Source of the DNA: Gammaproteobacteria bacterium
Lineage (GTDB): Bacteria; Pseudomonadota; Gammaproteobacteria; GCA-001735895
Direction of reading: 5' to 3'
Length of the DNA stretch: 6,786 bases
Assembly: GCA_024763185.1 (NCBI GenBank)
Contig: JANTFY010000129.1
Coordinates: forward strand, 1 to 6,786
Shown here: piece after piece, positions 5,157 to 6,786 of the stretch
Layout of the letters: each line of letters opens with the position of its first letter
How positions within the stretch are numbered: the first letter of the stretch is position 1
Made by a program: the position numbers and the translations under genes
Notes under the pieces: generated by a model
What the model was told of the DNA's origin: nothing
The model's input: the letters and a program-made list of their open reading frames with translations, nothing else
The model's database searches: none

Positions 5157-6786
5157 TCAACGTCGTTTATTCGATTTGAATGATTCAGTAGCCGTATTCC
5201 TTGAATACGGCTTTTTTTTGTATTGTTTAGAACCTTTGCTTTTGGGCTGCCAGGCCGGTACCAGGTGATTTTTACCGTTACCGATTAAATCCTTGCGTCC
5301 CATGTTTTTAAGCGCTTCGCGGATGATCGGCCAGTTTTCCGGGTCGTGGTAGCGCAACAGGGCTTTATGCAGTTTCCGCTGTGCCGATTTGCGGATAATC
5401 CTCACTTTTTCGGAGCGGTGATTCACCTTTTTCAAAGGGTTCTTTTCGCTGTGATACATCGCCGTGGCAATGGCCAGTGGTGTGGGCAAAAAGGCCTGTA
5501 CCTGGTCCGGCCTGAAGTCGTTCTGTTTCAACCACAGTGCCAGGTTAACCATGTCGGTATCGCTGGTACCCGGATGAGCGCTGATGAAGTAGGGGATCAG
5601 GTACTGTTCCTTTCCCGCCTGTTTGGAATATTTGTCGAACAGTCTTTTAAATTCATAATAACTGTCAATGCCCGGTTTCATCATCTTGGATAAAGGCCCG
5701 GATTCGGTGTGTTCCGGCGCGATTTTCAGGTAACCACCTACATGATGGGTAACCAGTTCCTTGATGTATTCGGGTGACTCCACGGCCAGGTCATAGCGCA
5801 GTCCGGAGGCCACGTTGATTTTTTTAATGCCCCTGATTGAACGCGCACGACGGTACAGGTGGATCAACGGTTGGTGATCGGTATTCAGGTTTTTGCAGAT
5901 ACCCGGGTACACGCATGACAAACGCCGGCAGGACTGTTCGATTTCCTTGCTTTTGCATTGCAAGCGATACATGTTGGCGGTGGGTCCACCGACATCCGAG
6001 ATATTCCCGCGGAATTGATCATCAGTATCACGGATGGTTTCAATTTCCCGTATCACTGAATCTTCTGAACGGCTTTGAATGATGCGCCCTTCATGTTCGG
6101 TGATGGAGCAAAAGGTACAACCGCCAAAGCATCCGCGCATGATATTGACCGAGTGACGGATCATGTCCCAGGCGGGAATTTTGGCATCGCCATAGCTTGA
6201 ATGCGGTCGGCGCGCGTAGGGCATTTCAAACACGCGATCAAGTTCCTCCGTTTCCAGCGGTATGGGTGGCGGGTTTAACCAGATAGAGCGTTTGTCATGT
6301 TGTTGCAGCAAGGCTCTTGCATTACCCGGGTTGGTTTCTTGATGAAAAACCCGGGAGGCATGGGCATATAAGGGTTTGCTCTTAACCACCTGCTCGAAAG
6401 CGGGTAGTTTGATGACCGTGCTGTCACGTTCCAATCTGGGTTTTTTGTGAATTTTGTGGGTGAAGTCGGTGGTTGGTGTAACCTGTTGGCTCGAACTTGC
6501 ATTGTTGTTGCAGTCGGGTATTTCCTGATACGGACTGGCAATTTGCTCAACCTTGCCAGGGGTATCGATCTCGGTGGAATTGATCACCGTGTAATGTGCC
6601 GGGACTTGATCAATTAAAAATGCCGTGCCGCGAATATCTCGAATGCTGTCAATGTTTTCATGGGCAGCCAGGCGATGAGCGAGTTCAATAATGGCTCGTT
6701 CGGCATTGCCAAACAACAGCATGTCAGCATTGGCATCGAATAATACCGAGCGGCGAACCTTATCCGACCAATAGTCGTAATGGGCG
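5157..6786 (-). CDS. ygiQ: YgiQ family radical SAM protein (UPF0313), 5' end outside window
   Basis: This is a cytoplasmic radical SAM enzyme of unknown reaction. The first ATG inside the window (6722) is not the start: the frame stays open to the right edge and encodes HYDYWSDKVRRSVLFDANAD, a conserved internal YgiQ stretch, so roughly the first 170 residues are missing by comparison with E. coli YgiQ (about 740 residues, from memory). The radical SAM cluster motif is GCFGGCTFC, with CX3CX2C cysteines encoded between 6131 and 6108, followed by SITEHEGRIIQSRSEDS. Other family blocks are present: GGPTANMY, CRRLSCVYPGIC with three further cysteines, HHVGGYLKIAPEHTE, QYLIPYFISAHPGT and KALLRYHDPENWP. 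The basic, low-complexity C-terminal tail is variable in the family. It converges on the PEP-CTERM gene with one base between stops, and its last codons contain that gene's terminator. Confidence 0.95.
   Translation of the reverse strand, partial: AHYDYWSDKVRRSVLFDANADMLLFGNAERAIIELAHRLAAHENIDSIRDIRGTAFLIDQVPAHYTVINSTEIDTPGKVEQIASPYQEIPDCNNNASSSQQVTPTTDFTHKIHKKPRLERDSTVIKLPAFEQVVKSKPLYAHASRVFHQETNPGNARALLQQHDKRSIWLNPPPIPLETEELDRVFEMPYARRPHSSYGDAKIPAWDMIRHSVNIMRGCFGGCTFCSITEHEGRIIQSRSEDSVIREIETIRDTDDQFRGNISDVGGPTANMYRLQCKSKEIEQSCRRLSCVYPGICKNLNTDHQPLIHLYRRARSIRGIKKINVASGLRYDLAVESPEYIKELVTHHVGGYLKIAPEHTESGPLSKMMKPGIDSYYEFKRLFDKYSKQAGKEQYLIPYFISAHPGTSDTDMVNLALWLKQNDFRPDQVQAFLPTPLAIATAMYHSEKNPLKKVNHRSEKVRIIRKSAQRKLHKALLRYHDPENWPIIREALKNMGRKDLIGNGKNHLVPAWQPKSKGSKQYKKKPYSRNTATESFKSNKRR
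5190..5219 (+). terminator. Intrinsic terminator of the PEP-CTERM gene, inside the ygiQ 3' end
   Basis: AGCCGTATTC (5190-5199) and GAATACGGCT (5203-5212) form a perfect 10-bp stem with a CTT loop, followed by a run of eight T (5212-5219) on the plus strand. On the minus strand the hairpin has no T-run after it, so it serves the PEP-CTERM gene and not ygiQ. The same bases encode ten residues, KKKPYSRNTA, near the YgiQ C-terminus. Confidence 0.88.

Noticed and set aside
5346..6082. Plus-strand open frames opposite ygiQ
   Set aside because: They mirror strongly conserved YgiQ codons and have no independent support.
6720..6722. The ATG at 6722 as the ygiQ start
   Set aside because: The frame continues to the window edge and encodes conserved internal YgiQ residues, so the gene is cut by the window and not started here.
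1..6786. Defence system, mobile element, CRISPR array or tRNA gene
   Set aside because: Nothing of this kind was seen: no transposase, integrase, nuclease or toxin genes, no regular direct-repeat arrays and no cloverleaf-like sequences.

Overview
The window looks like ordinary chromosome from a gammaproteobacterium that also carries the PEP-CTERM/exosortase surface-protein system. The evidence is a crcB-serS pair, Proteobacterial-type QueG and YgiQ proteins, a Skp/OmpH-type periplasmic chaperone and a DUF4124 protein, plus one gene whose product ends in a textbook PEP-CTERM sorting tail. The species cannot be named from this sequence. I see no tRNA, rRNA, CRISPR array, insertion sequence or phage gene.

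Left part (1-1055, minus strand): the 5' end of queG (epoxyqueuosine reductase, running off the left edge) lies directly downstream of a gene for an exported single-domain rhodanese. The two overlap by four bases (TTGA). The rhodanese gene is divergent from crcB across about 106 bases in which I find no convincing promoter or fluoride riboswitch.

Middle part (1056-3826, plus strand): crcB (fluoride channel) and serS (seryl-tRNA synthetase) are 18 bases apart. After a weak hairpin at the serS stop codon and a TATAAT box come two small envelope genes 13 bases apart: a membrane-anchored DUF4124 protein and an exported OmpH/Skp-like chaperone. A strong intrinsic terminator at 3799-3826 closes this block.

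Right part (3827-6786): an AT-rich island holds a single gene for a secreted PEP-CTERM protein. Its upstream region has a near-consensus sigma-54 (-24/-12) promoter at 3982-3997 and, at the usual enhancer distance, two inverted repeats built from TGTAA/TTACA half-sites. This fits regulation by RpoN plus an enhancer-binding protein; PrsR, the regulator associated with exosortase systems, is the obvious candidate but is not in the window. The gene converges with ygiQ (radical SAM protein, minus strand, 5' end beyond the right edge) with one base between stop codons, and its intrinsic terminator lies inside the 3' coding end of ygiQ.

The housekeeping genes are conventional. The most interesting element is the self-contained PEP-CTERM transcription unit, whose protein body I do not recognise.
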